The position numbers were made by a program, and so were the translations under genes. 24,599 nt of DNA from Rugosimonospora acidiphila. Its GTDB lineage: Bacteria; Actinomycetota; Actinomycetes; Mycobacteriales; Micromonosporaceae. The stretch is from the NCBI RefSeq assembly GCF_039543385.1, contig NZ_BAABJQ010000058.1, forward strand, positions 1-24,599, in the 5' to 3' direction. Shown here piece after piece: positions 24,478-24,599 of the stretch. The notes below the pieces were generated by a model that worked only from the letters and a program-made list of their open reading frames with translations, did not search any database and had not been told where the DNA came from. How positions within the stretch are numbered: position 1 is the stretch's first letter; the number at the start of each line of letters is the position of its first letter.

Positions 24478-24599
24478 GCAACGGGCCAGGTGCTGCTCAC
24501 CGAGGTGACCGTGGCCCAGGACCAGGGGCAGATCATCAACCCACGCGCGATCGAGCACCAGATCTCCAGCTGCATCATCCAGACCGCGAGCCGGGTCCT
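24478..24599 (+). pseudogene. Xanthine dehydrogenase/CoxL-type molybdopterin subunit fragment
   Basis: From the IS boundary to the window edge the plus frame reads ATGQVLLTEVTVAQDQGQII, then NPRAIEHQISSCIIQTASRV. The motif V-A-x-D-x-G-x-(I/V)-(I/V)-N-P-x-x-(I/L)-x-x-Q-(I/V)-x-G/S-x-x-I-Q is typical of the C-terminal half of molybdenum hydroxylase large subunits, which oxidise aldehydes, purines or CO. It is broken by the IS6-family remnant at its 5' side and may continue outside the window. Confidence 0.7.

Noticed and set aside
1..24599. CRISPR arrays, tRNA or rRNA genes
   Set aside because: No regularly spaced direct repeats, no tRNA-like cloverleaf with a TTCGANTC-type arm, and no rRNA-like stretches were seen on either strand.

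Overview
The window is very GC-rich and looks like an actinobacterial chromosome. Micromonosporaceae or a relative is an inference from high-GC codon use, lipoprotein style and the kinds of remnants present; no rRNA, tRNA or marker gene fixes the taxon. About half of the window holds intact genes. The rest is a scrapyard of truncated and frameshifted remnants and insertion-sequence pieces, so this is an accessory, rearrangement-prone region.

Layout: (1) 1-642, a CPBP-family intramembrane protease running off the left edge. (2) 643-2711, a mosaic of broken genes (SMP-30/gluconolactonase-like, GH105-like, one end of an IS6-family element, a P-loop regulator fragment). (3) 7052-2797 on the minus strand, an intact four-gene operon: small membrane-associated protein, M48-type membrane metalloprotease and two lipoproteins, closed by a strong stem-loop. 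(4) 7053-11433, mostly decay: a glycogen-debranching-like pseudogene, an enolase-superfamily C-terminus, a replication-relaxation protein, a transposase piece and an acyltransferase-3 piece, with one intact NTF2-like gene. (5) 13269-11434, an intact FadD15-like acyl-CoA ligase. (6) 15118-13916, the most notable gene (below), with a broken serine recombinase upstream and a divergent FAD monooxygenase at 16327-17694. (7) 17695-19467, an LCP pseudogene, a membrane-protein remnant and a LexA remnant. (8) 21717-23982, an MMPL transporter, a NarL-type response regulator and a divergent histidine kinase. (9) 24041-24599, the other end of an IS6-family element interrupting a molybdenum hydroxylase gene.

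The candidate new system is the gene at 13916-15118. It encodes a 400-residue protein whose C-terminal two thirds closely resemble the borosin peptide alpha-N-methyltransferases (OphMA/SonM type), with the catalytic Tyr/Arg/Tyr/Tyr set at OphMA spacing. Its first ~62 residues resemble the borosin binding domain of bacterial split borosin precursors such as SonA. Between them lies an Asn/Thr/Ser/Phe/His-rich linker with a short internal repeat. The protein ends at the methyltransferase domain with no C-terminal core, the reverse of the fungal order (methyltransferase-clasp-core). I read it as a precursor and enzyme fused in the order binding domain-candidate core-methyltransferase. The divergent FAD monooxygenase, and less securely the FadD ligase, are possible partners; no dedicated protease or separate precursor is visible.
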